The notes beneath the pieces were generated by a model. It was not told where the DNA came from. It saw only the letters and a program-made list of their open reading frames with translations, and ran no database searches. A program made the translations under genes and the position numbers. This document shows, piece by piece, positions 10,994 to 19,754 of a stretch of 64,000 nucleotides of DNA. This DNA is from Antarctobacter heliothermus (GTDB lineage Bacteria; Pseudomonadota; Alphaproteobacteria; Rhodobacterales; Rhodobacteraceae): the NCBI RefSeq assembly GCF_002237555.1, contig NZ_CP022540.1:1372501-1436500 (forward strand), in the 5' to 3' direction. Position 1 is the first letter of the stretch, and every line of letters starts with the position of its first letter.

Positions 10994-12022
10994 ATGTCGG
11001 AGATTATCACGGTCGGAGTCGATCTGGCAAAGAATGTGTTTCAGGTGCATGGCGCTGATGCGTCGGGTCGTGCAGTTCTGCGCAAGAAGCTGAGGAGAAT
11101 GCAGGTGTTGGAGTTCTTCAGCCAGCTGCCGCCTTGCATTGTCGCGATGGAAGCATGCGGCAGCGCCCACTTTTGGGGGCGCGAGATCGGCAAATTGGGG
11201 CATGACATTCGGCTGATCCCACCTGCTTACGTCAAGCCCTTCGTCAAGCGCCAGAAAAACGATGCGGCAGATGCCGAGGCTATTTGTGAAGCGGCAGTTC
11301 GCCCAACCATGCGTTTTGTGCCGGTGAAGAGCGAAGAGACCCAAGGCGCGGCGATGATCTTCCGCGTACGGGAATTGCTGATCCGGCAGCGGACACAGGC
11401 GATCAATGCCCTACGTGGCCACCTGACTGAATTCGGGCAGATCGTGCCGCAGGGGGCGGCCAACGCGTCAAAACTCATCGCCATCGTTGAGAACCCGGAC
11501 AGCAGCATACCCACCGATGCCATCGCCACTTTGAAGGTGCTGGTTCTGGCACTCGCCCACCTCGAGGCAGAGATTGGGAAGTTGGATGCCGAGATCGCCC
11601 GCCGGGCAAAAGAGAATGACGTGGCCCGACGGCTGATGACTATCCCGGGCATTGGTCCACTTATCGCCACGGCCATCGCGGTGTTGGCCCCGCCGCCCGA
11701 GACTTTCCGTAAGGCCCGAGACTTTGCGGCATGGCTTGGTCTAGTGCCACGACAGCATTCGACCGGTGGCAAGCAACGGCTCGGGGCCACGACCCGAATG
11801 GGCGAACGATCTTTGCGACGCTTGCTCATCATCGGGGCTAACAGCGTCATCATAAAGCGGCATGTCCACGCGGCGGCCAAGCCCGGCACCTGGCTTGGCC
11901 GCATGCTGACGCACAAGCCACCAATGTTGGTGCGGGTGGCGCTGGCGAACAAAATGGCGCGCATCGTTTGGGCCCTGATGGCCCGAGGTGGCGTCTACAA
12001 AGCTCCGGCCGTGGCGGTGTAA
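10994..12022 (+). CDS. IS1111-group transposase (DEDD, IS110 family)
   Basis: 342 residues. The N-terminal RuvC-like domain shows D10 in VGVDLAKNVFQVHG, E53 in AMEACGSAHFWG, and D90 and D93 in KRQKNDAADAEA. The C-terminal domain has IPGIGPLIATAIAV and the catalytic-serine segment PRQHSTGGKQRLG. The start at 10994 follows AAAGGGGAG at 6 bases; an ATG at 10952 would add 14 residues lacking similarity to the family. No frame damage is seen. Confidence 0.92.
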   Translation: MSEIITVGVDLAKNVFQVHGADASGRAVLRKKLRRMQVLEFFSQLPPCIVAMEACGSAHFWGREIGKLGHDIRLIPPAYVKPFVKRQKNDAADAEAICEAAVRPTMRFVPVKSEETQGAAMIFRVRELLIRQRTQAINALRGHLTEFGQIVPQGAANASKLIAIVENPDSSIPTDAIATLKVLVLALAHLEAEIGKLDAEIARRAKENDVARRLMTIPGIGPLIATAIAVLAPPPETFRKARDFAAWLGLVPRQHSTGGKQRLGATTRMGERSLRRLLIIGANSVIIKRHVHAAAKPGTWLGRMLTHKPPMLVRVALANKMARIVWALMARGGVYKAPAVAV

Positions 12023-12090
12023 GCCGTCAGGGGCGCGAGGACGTCGGAGCGGAAGAGGGCAAGGAGCAGTTTGGCGCAATCGTCGTGAGA

Positions 12091-12230
12091 CGGGATTGGG
12101 AGAACCAGTGTGCAACAGAGTGCCTTCGAGCACGCGGCTTTGATCTGGACCCGACCCTCGAACACCATACGGGCCCGCGGCACGAAGATGGCCGCACACG
12201 AGGCCGGATACATGTCAGCACCCGATGACG
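12091..12230 (+). ncRNA. Candidate IS1111 guide (bridge/seek) RNA region
   Basis: Non-coding block between the transposase stop and the right end. It aligns over its whole length with 14611-14751 downstream of a second, strongly degraded IS1111 transposase, with shared runs such as GGGCCCGCGGCA/GGCCCGCGGCA, CCGCACA and CCCGAT. IS1111 elements are known to encode a guide RNA in this position; that this block is it is an inference. Confidence 0.4.
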
Positions 12231-12408
12231 CGACAAAATCAGCTCTGAAAATATCTCTTGCGCAAGGGGCGGTTATACATGTTGCACAAAGCCCGTGAAT
12301 CCAGTGTGGTAGCTGGCATGCATGAGCAGACCGATACCACCGACCTACAAGACCAGGAAGTGGCCAGCCTATAACGAAGCGCTCAAGCGCCGCGGCTCGC
12401 TGACGGTC

Positions 12409-12449
12409 CATTGACCGGCAGGGCAGTGCAGAGCAATGTCCCGAGAGGT
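12409..12449 (-). repeat. 40-bp palindromic insert, copy R3 (in IS5 transposase)
   Basis: Plus strand begins CATTGACCGGCAGGG and ends GTCCCGAGAGG. It lies between the codons for LTV and WFD, and is in the opposite orientation to R4 in the same gene. Confidence 0.75.
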
Positions 12450-12722
12450 TGGTTCGACGCCGAGATGAGCTGGGATGCCGTGCCGACAGGCAGGCGTGGC
12501 CGCCAGCAGACCTACAGTGACACCGCCATCCAGACGTGCCTGACGACAAAGGTTCTGTTCGGCATGGCGCTCCGGCAGACGACCGGTTTTGTCGAGAGCC
12601 TGCTGAGGCTGGTTGGCCTCGACTGGACGGTGCCTGACTTCAGCACGCTGTCCCGCTGTCAGAAGACCCTGGCCGTCAACATCCCCTACCGTGGGTCAAA
12701 GGACCCGCTCCACCTGTTGATC

Positions 12723-12763
12723 CCCTCTCGTGACATTGCTGCGCAATGCACTGCCGGGCAGTG
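12723..12763 (+). repeat. 41-bp palindromic insert, copy R4 (in IS5 transposase)
   Basis: Plus strand begins CCCTCTCGTGACATTGC and ends CACTGCCGGGCAGTG. The inner CATTGC/GCAATG stem and outer CACTGC/GCAGTG stem are both perfect. It lies between the codons for LLI and DSTGIK. Confidence 0.8.
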
Positions 12764-13436
12764 GACAGCACCGGAATCAAGGTCGAGGGCAAAGGCGAGT
12801 GGCGCGCTCGCAAGCCTGGTGGCCCCAAACGGCGGGTCTGGCGCAAGATCCACCTTGGGGTCGACGAGGAAACGCTGGAGGTCCGGGCTGTCGGGATCAC
12901 CGGGAGCCACATCAGTGATGCGCCGGTCTTGCCCGATCTGCTCCGCCAGATCCCGATGGGCGAAAAGATCGGCTCGGTGGTCGCCGACGGTGCCTGCGAC
13001 ACCCGCAAGTGCCACGATGCCATCGCGGATCGCGGCGCCCACGCAGTCATCCCGCCCCGCAAGAACGCTAAGCCGCGGAAGACCGCTGGTGCCGTGGCTC
13101 GAAACGAGGCCTTGCGCGCTGCGAAAGACCTCGGCCGAGCCCTGTGGCGACGATGGAGCGGAAACCACCGCCGGAGCCGCGTCGAGACGAAGATGCATTG
13201 TGTAAAGCTGCTGGGTCAGCGCCTCATGGCACGGGACTTCGACCATCAGGTCGCCGAACTCCAGGTCCGCATCGCCGTCATGAATGGCCACACAGCGCTC
13301 GGCATACCCGTCACAGAGCCTGTGGAATGAGTCCGTCCGGGTAAAGGGGAACCTCGGTTTTCAGACGATTTGGGCAACAGGGTCTCAATGAATAGACGCA
13401 ATTTCTATAGTTCTATCGCACTGCACTGCAGCCCAC

Positions 13437-13918
13437 CTACTTCTCTGACTCTCGCCGCAGTCGGTACACTTCCAGCCGGGCCGCCAATTCCTCGTCGGTC
13501 AGGGTCCTGGGGTCTTCTTCGTTCTGTTGTCCATCATTGTTTGAGGCGTTGCGCGCTTCGAAGTGCTCCAAGGTATTGCGCGGCTGCTGACCCCAGGTCG
13601 CCGGAAAACGTGTCGCCATGACCTGTAGTGCTGTGGTTTGACGGAAGGCCGGATTGGTGATGTTCTCTCGCAGCAAGTTGATCCAGCACGCGTGAAGCTT
13701 GTGCCAACTGATTTCCACAGCCTCTTCGAACTCGGGATATTCGTTGGCCCACGCGTAGAGCGTTAGCATTGCGATCCCGAGCTCGCGCACCATTCTTCGG
13801 GAAACATGCCCTTGCGGGACATGTCGAGGATCTGATCGGGGATGCTCGTGTGGTACTTCTGGCGGTTGGGGCGGGTGTCCGTTTTCGGTGCGGGGACGAT
13901 ATTATTCCTTATGGCCAT
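13437..13918 (-). pseudogene. Phage terminase small-subunit-like protein, frameshifted
   Basis: Read from 13918: MAIRNNIVPAPKTDTRPNRQ, then HTSIPDQILDMSRKGMFPEE, then a frame change near 13800, then LGIAMLTLYAWANEYPEFEE and a charged C-terminus with DEELAARLEVYRLRR. The pattern of a short helix-turn-helix followed by WANEYPEFEEA resembles small terminase subunits of phages and related packaging proteins. It is isolated: no large terminase, portal or capsid gene is nearby. The family call is from memory of similar sequences. Confidence 0.45.
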
Positions 13919-14229
13919 GTGTGCAGTTCCAATTCAATGGCGTGAGAGTTCGAGAGCATGGCGCCGCTGGGCGTCAGGCAACGGATGTCTTTCGTCGGCG
14001 AGAGCGGTTTTCGACCGAGACATTGATGGTCAGCCACAAGCGCTATCGAACGGCTCGTCTCTTTCCGTGCAGGGTCAATTGCCGTTATCTGCGAACCATC
14101 TCTTCCGGATGTTGCACTAATGCCGCCCATTCGGCCCATGGCGATCCCAGTCCGACAGCCTGCGCCAATCGTCCATCGACACGACGCGGCCCGTCCCAGG
14201 TGAGCGGGCGCCCACCGGGTGAGGTGCCG
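13919..14229. other. Unassigned stretch between mobile-element remnants
   Basis: About 310 bp. No gene or IS end recognised. A minus-strand frame reading RSIALVADHQCLGRKPL is open but has no start, no ribosome site and no family I know. Confidence 0.4.
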
Positions 14230-14548
14230 TGCGGGAAAGGGGGGGGTCCGGCGCGGACGCGACTGTGCGGCTTGGCTCGGGCTGGTCCCGGTACAGAAAT
14301 CCACTGGAGGCAAACAGGTTCTTTGTCGGACGTCAAAGATGGGACAGCGCGATATCCGGCGGTTGCTGATCATCGGTGCCATGACCCGGATCAGATGGGC
14401 GGTCCGGAACGGCGCTCCGCGGGGCTCCTGGCTGGAGCAGATGCTGGCGCGCAAACCGCGGATGCCGGTCACCATCGCCCTGGCGAACAAGACCGCCCGG
14501 GCGATCTGGGCAATGATGACGAAGCAGGAGGCGGCGGTGGTCGCCTAA
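14230..14548 (+). pseudogene. IS1111-group transposase, C-terminal remnant
   Basis: Encodes only the last third of an IS1111 transposase: GRDCAAWLGLVPVQKSTGGK, then MGQRDIRRLLIIGAMTRIRW and PVTIALANKTARAIWAMMTK. The QKSTGG serine motif is kept, but the RuvC-like half is gone. It is clearly diverged from the intact copy at 10994, so it is a different IS1111 lineage. Confidence 0.8.
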
Positions 14549-14610
14549 GGCGACACCGGCTGGCAGGTGTGAGAAGGACATTGGACAGTAAGGACAAACG
14601 ATCGGCCAGA

Positions 14611-14751
14611 TCGAGGTTGGGGAAACCAGGCACTCCCAAAGGGCATTCAGCTCGGGCGCACTGATATGGACCCAACCTTCGCATCGCCATACCGGCCCGC
14701 GGCATGTGATGCGCCGCACATCGAGGCCTGACACATGACCGTACCCGATCA
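14611..14751 (+). ncRNA. Candidate IS1111 guide RNA region, degraded copy
   Basis: Same position relative to its transposase remnant as 12091-12230, nearly identical in length (141 against 140), and with the same conserved runs (ATGGACCCAACC, GGCCCGCGGCA, CCGCACA, GAGGCC, CCCGAT). Its right flank is cut by an IS30 remnant. Confidence 0.35.
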
Positions 14752-14811
14752 CATGTTCGAACCGTGCAAAGGAAAGCTTGCATCGCCCGAGGTATCCACA
14801 CATGAGGAGTG

Positions 14812-15346
14812 TGATCTGATGATGTTCCGCAACGAAGATCGCCAATCCAAGCCGATCATGGAGGCGCTGATCCAGGCGTTGGCTCCCCTGCCTGCCGGCG
14901 CGCGCCAATCGATTACCTTCGGCCGAGGCTCCGAGTTTTCGGCCTGGCGGCATCTCAAAGCGGGCATCGGCGCCGAAGCGTGGTTTTGTGATCCTCAAGC
15001 GCCCTACCAGAAAGGCATCGTCGAAAATACGAACAACAGGCTGCGGAAGTACCTGCCCCGATCAACCGAACCGACGGCGCTGACAAATCGATATTTGAGG
15101 TCGATTTGTCAGCGCCTCAATTCCACGCCGCGCAAATGCCTCGGTTACCGAACGCCTGCGGAGGTTTTCGAGGCAAAGCTCCTGGGAATTCAGAACCGAT
15201 TGGAAAAAAACAGATCAGAGTTTGCACTTCGCCGTGAGTTCGCCAAGCACTTGCCATTGGCAAGGTTTGCAGGCTTCGCAGCGGCAAGTAGTGGAACTGT
15301 CGGGAAGGGTGCGCGCAGACGTCGCCAGCAGGCCCAGCGGAGATGA
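14812..15346 (+). pseudogene. IS30-family transposase, C-terminal remnant
   Basis: Reads FRNEDRQSKPIMEALIQALA, SITFGRGSEFSAWRHLKAGI, FCDPQAPYQKGIVENTNNRL and RKCLGYRTPAEVF, the DDE core end of an IS30 transposase. The Asp normally found in the ITFDRG/ITFDNG motif is Gly here, while the Glu in GIVENTNNR remains. The N-terminal half and first Asp are absent. An ATG at 14735 is in frame but its first 25 codons derive from the IS1111 tail. Confidence 0.8.
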
Positions 15347-15494
15347 CAATCGTGAACTTCGCGTGCGAATGGGAGCTATGGCAACAGCCGCAAACGTTTT
15401 CGTGGCCTGTACCTTACTGGACAGCGTGAAGTTGACCGGGCATTTCTTCTCGCACGCCACCGGACTGGTCAGTCCCAACTTGAAGGAAGATCCC

Positions 15495-16307
15495 ATGACG
15501 GCATCGTCAGCCGAACCCCAGCGAAGTCTCACATCTTCCGAACGCCACGATTGCATTGTCGAACTGCTTCAGTCGCGCGCGATGGTTACCATCGCTGACC
15601 TCGCTGACCGCTTTGGTGTCTCTGCTGTTACAGTGCGCTCAGACCTTGCAGCGCTTGAGCGCCGACAACTGCTGCGCCGGGTGCGCGGCGGTGCGATCGC
15701 GGTGCATCCGGCGCGCTTTGAACGTCCGACCGATTTGACTCGGCTGAATTTCACGGAGGAAAAGAAACGCATCGGCGCGGCGGCCGCCTTGCGGGTGCGC
15801 GATGGTGACACGATCATTCTGGACAGTGGGTCGACGACGCTGGCGATGGCCAGCGCGCTTCCCCACACCCTGACCGACGTGGTAGTGCTGACAAACTGCC
15901 TCGACATAGCGCTGACGCTTCAGGATCATCCGGGAGTCGCGGTCATCGTGACCGGAGGACTGCTGCGCAAGAGCAGCGGGCGCGACGTCTGGCACACGCT
16001 GGTGCCGCCCCTCGCGACCCTTCTGCTGAAAGAAGTCAACGCTGACACAGCCTATCTTAGTTGCACCGGGATCGATGTGAACGCCGGGTTCACCAACGGA
16101 AACTGGGAAGAGGCGGAACTGAAAAAGGTGATGATCGCAGCCGCCCGGAAGGTGGTGTTCCTGGCCGACCACGCCAAGGTGGGACACATCGGCAGCGCGC
16201 GCATCGCTTCGCTTTCGCAGGCATCCGCTCTTGTAAGCGACTCGCAGATGGCTGCCGCCGCAGTTGAAGAACTGGAAGGGACAGGGCTGAACGTTACCCT
16301 TGCCTGA
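15495..16307 (+). CDS. DeoR/GlpR-family transcriptional regulator
   Basis: 270 residues. The N-terminal helix-turn-helix ADLADRFGVSAVTVRSDLAA is followed by RRVRGGAI, the DeoR signature, then a sugar-phosphate sensing DeoRC domain (ILDSGSTTLAMASAL near residue 110, NGNWEEAELKKVM near 200). The start at 15495 follows GAAGGAAG. It lies 376 bp upstream of and codirectional with the ABC/SIS/PfkB operon, and a CGAAAG-N6-CTTTCG dyad sits 33 bp after its stop. DeoR proteins usually sense a phosphorylated sugar, which fits the kinase in that operon. Confidence 0.88.
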   Translation: MTASSAEPQRSLTSSERHDCIVELLQSRAMVTIADLADRFGVSAVTVRSDLAALERRQLLRRVRGGAIAVHPARFERPTDLTRLNFTEEKKRIGAAAALRVRDGDTIILDSGSTTLAMASALPHTLTDVVVLTNCLDIALTLQDHPGVAVIVTGGLLRKSSGRDVWHTLVPPLATLLLKEVNADTAYLSCTGIDVNAGFTNGNWEEAELKKVMIAAARKVVFLADHAKVGHIGSARIASLSQASALVSDSQMAAAAVEELEGTGLNVTLA

Positions 16308-16339
16308 CATTTGGTTATTTCTTTCTAATCTAGAATTAT

Positions 16340-16461
16340 CGAAAGCTGAATCTTTCGGGGAAACGTCTGTCAATAGGCTTGTCCTGCCGCGTGGCGCGGT
16401 TGCGATTTTGCCTGAATGTGTGCAGATTTTGCCATATTCGGGCAAATAGTAAGCAAAATTC
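16340..16461. promoter_or_regulatory. Candidate operator and promoter region of the catabolic operon
   Basis: In the 376-bp gap before the first transporter gene, CGAAAG-N6-CTTTCG (16340-16357) is a perfect dyad with the TTTCG core common in DeoR operators. A second cluster at 16405-16461 includes TTTGCC-N7-GGCAAA (16428-16446) and opposing CCTGAAT/ATTCAGG. Nothing coding is seen in 16308-16683. Confidence 0.5.
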
Positions 16462-16683
16462 AGGGTAAGATCGGCAGAGTTGGAGCATCGTGCGGCCTTG
16501 CGAACAAAAAACTTGCCAATCTCTTTGTGCTTGCCTTAGCTTTCATTCAGGCACATTGTGAAAGTGTCGAAGTAGCAGCCGGCCATTCGACGGGCGGTGC
16601 CGGGCCACTTGGCCCGGGTGCAATAACGGCCCGAAGGGGTGGCCCCAACGATGGTCCACCTCGCGGTCAACAAGGATGAGAGA

Positions 16684-17946
16684 ATGTCACTAAAAAGACG
16701 TACGCTTATGGGGGCTGGCACTGCGATCGCGCTGGCTCTGGCCGCGCCGGGGCTGGCCCAGGCAGAACTTGCCAATGTCACGATCTGGGTGCAATCGGGT
16801 CCCGAGGCCGAGGCTTTGGGTGAGGTCGCCAAGGCCTATACCGAAAACACGGGAAACCCCGTCACCATCAGCCCGCAGGGTCGGGCCGGGTGGCGTCAGC
16901 GCTATGAGACCGCGCTGGCGGCAGGTAGCACAGAATTCGACGGTGTTCTGCACATTAGCCGTTTCGTGCCGGCCCTGGCCGCCGGCGGCCTGATCGCGCC
17001 CTATGACGATTATATCGCTGGCGCGGCCGAATATGACGCCGATGACTTTCCCGAGATCATCCAGTCCGAGATGAAATACGACGGCACATGGTACATGATG
17101 CCGACCGACATCACGCTGGAAACGCTGGTCTATCGCACCGACCTGATCCCGGAAGCCCCTGAGACCTGGGACGACCTGCGCGAGAACGCGTTGAAGTTCA
17201 CCCAGTCGCACAATCCCGACTCTCCCACCAAGTACGGCTTTGCCTATGCCGGTTCGCCCGGCAACGTGATGGCAGCTTTTCTCGGGATTATGGGCGGGCA
17301 TGGTGGCGATTTCCTTGACAGCCAGAGCTGTGTGACCACCGACAGCCCCGAAGTCACCGCCGCCTGGAAGATGTTCGTCGACATGAAGAACGAGGACAAG
17401 GTGACGCCGCCCGACATCAACGCATGGGACTATCCCGAACTGCTGGTCGGTCTTCAGAACGGCACGCTTGCTCAGGCGCAGTTCTTTACTGCTGGCATGC
17501 CGATCCTGAACGACTGTGCTCAATCCCCTGACGTTTGTGAGAACCTTGCACTGGTCGCGCAGCCCGAAGGTCCGATGGGATCGAAGACCCGTGTGAACCC
17601 GCTTGGCGTGATGATGAACGCGCAAAGCCCGAACAAGGACGCGCTCTGGGCGTTTCTGGAATTCGCCACCGGGAAAGAAGGCGGAGTCATCTATAGCAAG
17701 GCTGGCGGTCAAAGCCCGCGGTCAAGTGTTCTCGCCAATGAAGAGGTCGCCTCTGAACGTCCTTGGGTGCCTGAGGTGTTGAAGGCCTCCAAGGCCGGTA
17801 TGGGCACCCTGCGCATCGCGGAATCGCGCGAAGTGGCCGAAGCGTTCGACCGCTATGCCCAGCAGGCCATCGCTGGCCAGATCACCCCCGAGGAATCGCT
17901 GATCAAAGCGGCCGAAGAAATGCGCGCTATCCTCGGCGGCTGCTAA
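16684..17946 (+). CDS. ABC transporter substrate-binding protein (carbohydrate uptake family 1)
   Basis: 420 residues with a signal peptide (RRTLMGAGTAIALALAAPGL, cleavage after AQA at 27), so periplasmic. The body fits the UgpB/MalE-type sugar-binding family: ANVTIWVQSGPEAEAL, YETALAAGSTEFDGVL and DLIPEAPETWDDLRE. Start chosen at 16684, after AAGGATGAGA; an upstream in-frame ATG at 16639 would put 15 polar residues before the signal. It is the first gene of an 11-gene run whose later members overlap by 1-4 bases. Substrate not readable from sequence; the operon suggests a glycosylated nitrogen compound. Confidence 0.9.
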   Translation: MSLKRRTLMGAGTAIALALAAPGLAQAELANVTIWVQSGPEAEALGEVAKAYTENTGNPVTISPQGRAGWRQRYETALAAGSTEFDGVLHISRFVPALAAGGLIAPYDDYIAGAAEYDADDFPEIIQSEMKYDGTWYMMPTDITLETLVYRTDLIPEAPETWDDLRENALKFTQSHNPDSPTKYGFAYAGSPGNVMAAFLGIMGGHGGDFLDSQSCVTTDSPEVTAAWKMFVDMKNEDKVTPPDINAWDYPELLVGLQNGTLAQAQFFTAGMPILNDCAQSPDVCENLALVAQPEGPMGSKTRVNPLGVMMNAQSPNKDALWAFLEFATGKEGGVIYSKAGGQSPRSSVLANEEVASERPWVPEVLKASKAGMGTLRIAESREVAEAFDRYAQQAIAGQITPEESLIKAAEEMRAILGGC

Positions 17947-17971
17947 GCGACCACGACAAGGAACAGACCGG

Positions 17972-18889
17972 ATGCCCATGGAAAAAACACGCCCCAGCGG
18001 CGCCGGTCTGTTCGACCGTATCGACAGGAATATCGGCCGCGTGATGATCGCGCCAGCGATCATCGTGTTCCTCTGCGTCTCTCTCTATCCCTTCCTGTTC
18101 AACTTCTGGATGGCGACACACAACGTGAGCCTGCTGAACATCCGCGCCCCTGAGTGGGCATGGACGGGCACACGAAATTTCTTGCGCATCCTGCGCGATC
18201 CCTCGACCCAGGGCGCGCTGATCCGCACGGCGATCTTTGCCTCGGCCACCGTGACGCTGCAACTGACCCTTGGCATGCTGGGCGCTTTAGCCTTCAACCG
18301 GGCGTTTCGCGGCAAGGCTGCACTGATGGTGCTGGCGCTGGTGCCGATGATGGTGACGCCCATCGTTGTGGGTATCTCATGGCGGATGATGCTGAACTAC
18401 GACTGGGGACTGGCGAACTATTTCCTGGATCTGGTCGGAAGCGGTCCCCTGCAATGGCTGTCCAATCCGCGAATGGCGCTGATTTCAGTGATCTTGGTGC
18501 AGGTTTGGTGGGGCATGTCGTTTGCCATGCTGGTGATCCTTGGCGGTTTGGCGGCAATCCCGCGCTCTCTCTATGAGGCGGCAGAGGTGGACGGCGCCAG
18601 TGATCTGCGCATGTTTTTCCACATCACCCTACCCATGCTGCGCCCTGTCCTGCTGATCGTCGGCACAATCAAGGTGATCGACGCACTGCGAGAATTCGAT
18701 CTGATCTACAGCCTGACCGGGGGCGGGCCGGGTGATGCCACGCGCGTCTTTGCGCTGGAGCTTTACTACACCGCCTATGAGCGGGGGAATTTCGGGATGA
18801 GCGCAGCCCAAGCCCTGTTGCTGATGCTGCTTGTATTGATCCTGACTGTGCCGCTGATCCGGCTTCTGACCAGCAAGGAGCCGACGTGA
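17972..18889 (+). CDS. ABC transporter permease (MalF/UgpA type)
   Basis: 305 residues with six predicted membrane segments. The EAA loop that docks the ATPase is clear (YEAAEVDGASDLRMFFHITL, near residues 201-220). The start at 17972 follows AAGGAACAG at 8 bases. It is 25 bp downstream of the binding protein and overlaps the next permease (TGATG). Confidence 0.9.
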   Translation: MPMEKTRPSGAGLFDRIDRNIGRVMIAPAIIVFLCVSLYPFLFNFWMATHNVSLLNIRAPEWAWTGTRNFLRILRDPSTQGALIRTAIFASATVTLQLTLGMLGALAFNRAFRGKAALMVLALVPMMVTPIVVGISWRMMLNYDWGLANYFLDLVGSGPLQWLSNPRMALISVILVQVWWGMSFAMLVILGGLAAIPRSLYEAAEVDGASDLRMFFHITLPMLRPVLLIVGTIKVIDALREFDLIYSLTGGGPGDATRVFALELYYTAYERGNFGMSAAQALLLMLLVLILTVPLIRLLTSKEPT

Positions 18890-19731
18890 TGGCCCGTATG
18901 TCCTCTATCCGCAGCCGGTCGGCCGCGCGACTTGTCATCACTTATCTGACAGCCGTCCTGCTGGGGGTTTTTCTCAGCCTCCCGTTGCTGTGGATCGTGC
19001 TGACATCGTTCAAACCGACGGCGCAACTGCTGACTTCGCCGCCAACCTGGATTTTTTCCCCGACGCTGGAGCATTTCGATGCGGTGTTCGCGCGGCCGGA
19101 ATTCTGGCGCGCACTGGTCAACACCGCCATTGTGACCGTCTCTACCACCTTCGTCACGCTGAGCGTCGGCACCATGGCCGCCTATGGCATGGCCCGTGAC
19201 CGGGCCGGTGGGGCACCACTGCTGTACACCACGCTTGCGATCCGGGCGCTGCCGCCCATCGTTCTGGGCCTGCCGCTGTTTGTTGTCTTCACCCGCACCG
19301 GTCTGATCGACACTTTGCCCGGTCTGACGGTCGCCTACACGGCGTTTATGCTGCCCAACACGATCTGGTTGATGCTGGGCTTTTTCCAGTCAGTGCCGAA
19401 AAGCCTTGAGGAAGCGGCGCTGGTGGACGGGTGCACCCGGTTCGGCGCGTTCCTGCGTATTGCGCTGCCGCTGGCCCGTCCGGGTCTGGTGGTAACGGGT
19501 TTTTACAACGCAGTGGGGGCTTGGAACCACTTCTTCTTCGGGTTGACCCTGTCCACTGCGGATGCGCGGACACTGCCCGTCTATGCCGCGCAATTGATCG
19601 GTGAATACTCGATCCGATGGGGCGAAGTGTCGGCGATCGGCGCGATCCTGGTGATGCCCCCCATCGTGCTGGTGATCCTGATGCAACGGCATCTGGCCGG
19701 CGGCCTGACGTTGGGCGGCGTCAAAGGCTGA
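18889..19731 (+). CDS. ABC transporter permease (MalG/UgpE type)
   Basis: 280 residues with six membrane segments and the EAA motif (LEEAALVDGCTRFGAFLRIA). It is the partner of the preceding permease. The ATG at 18889 shares its A with the TGA of that gene, so the two are translationally coupled; a GTG three bases earlier is possible. Confidence 0.9.
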   Translation: MARMSSIRSRSAARLVITYLTAVLLGVFLSLPLLWIVLTSFKPTAQLLTSPPTWIFSPTLEHFDAVFARPEFWRALVNTAIVTVSTTFVTLSVGTMAAYGMARDRAGGAPLLYTTLAIRALPPIVLGLPLFVVFTRTGLIDTLPGLTVAYTAFMLPNTIWLMLGFFQSVPKSLEEAALVDGCTRFGAFLRIALPLARPGLVVTGFYNAVGAWNHFFFGLTLSTADARTLPVYAAQLIGEYSIRWGEVSAIGAILVMPPIVLVILMQRHLAGGLTLGGVKG

Positions 19732-19754
19732 ACATGACAACAAGGAAAGACAAG

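Larger units (their letters stand above)
10916..12283 (+). mobile_element. IS1111-group (IS110 family) element, apparently intact
   Basis: Carries an intact transposase and subterminal inverted repeats TAACCGCCCC (10928-10937) and GGGGCGGTTA (12266-12275), typical of the IS1111 group. The long non-coding part lies downstream of the transposase. Outer ends are estimated. An IS5 element begins at its right end (12280). Confidence 0.75.
12321..13330 (+). pseudogene. IS5-family transposase, interrupted by two palindromic inserts
   Basis: Starts MSRPIPPTYKTRKWPAYNEA and proceeds to RGSLTV, where insert R3 (12409-12449) breaks the frame. It resumes WFDAEMSWDAVPTGRRGRQQ up to PLHLLI, where insert R4 (12723-12763) intervenes, then DSTGIKVEGKGEW through HCVKLLGQRLMARDFDHQVA to the stop. 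Deleting exactly the two inserts gives one uninterrupted reading frame of about 308 codons containing the DDE residues (DSTGIK, VVADGACDT and the SRVETKMHC block). So apart from the inserts the gene is undamaged. Confidence 0.85.
12280..13379 (+). mobile_element. IS5-family element with two small internal inserts
   Basis: Bounded by related ends TGTTGCACAAAGCCCGTG (from 12280) and, read inward from the right, TGTTGCCCAAATCGTCTG (to 13379). It contains one transposase gene broken by two 40-bp palindromic inserts. No clear target duplication. Confidence 0.75.

Noticed and set aside
12409..12763. Translational bypass (gene 60-like hop) over the inserts
   Set aside because: Take-off and landing codons do not match at the insert edges; not excluded, but unsupported by the sequence.
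13437..15346. Intact prophage
   Set aside because: Only one terminase-like pseudogene is present, with IS fragments and no structural or lysis genes.
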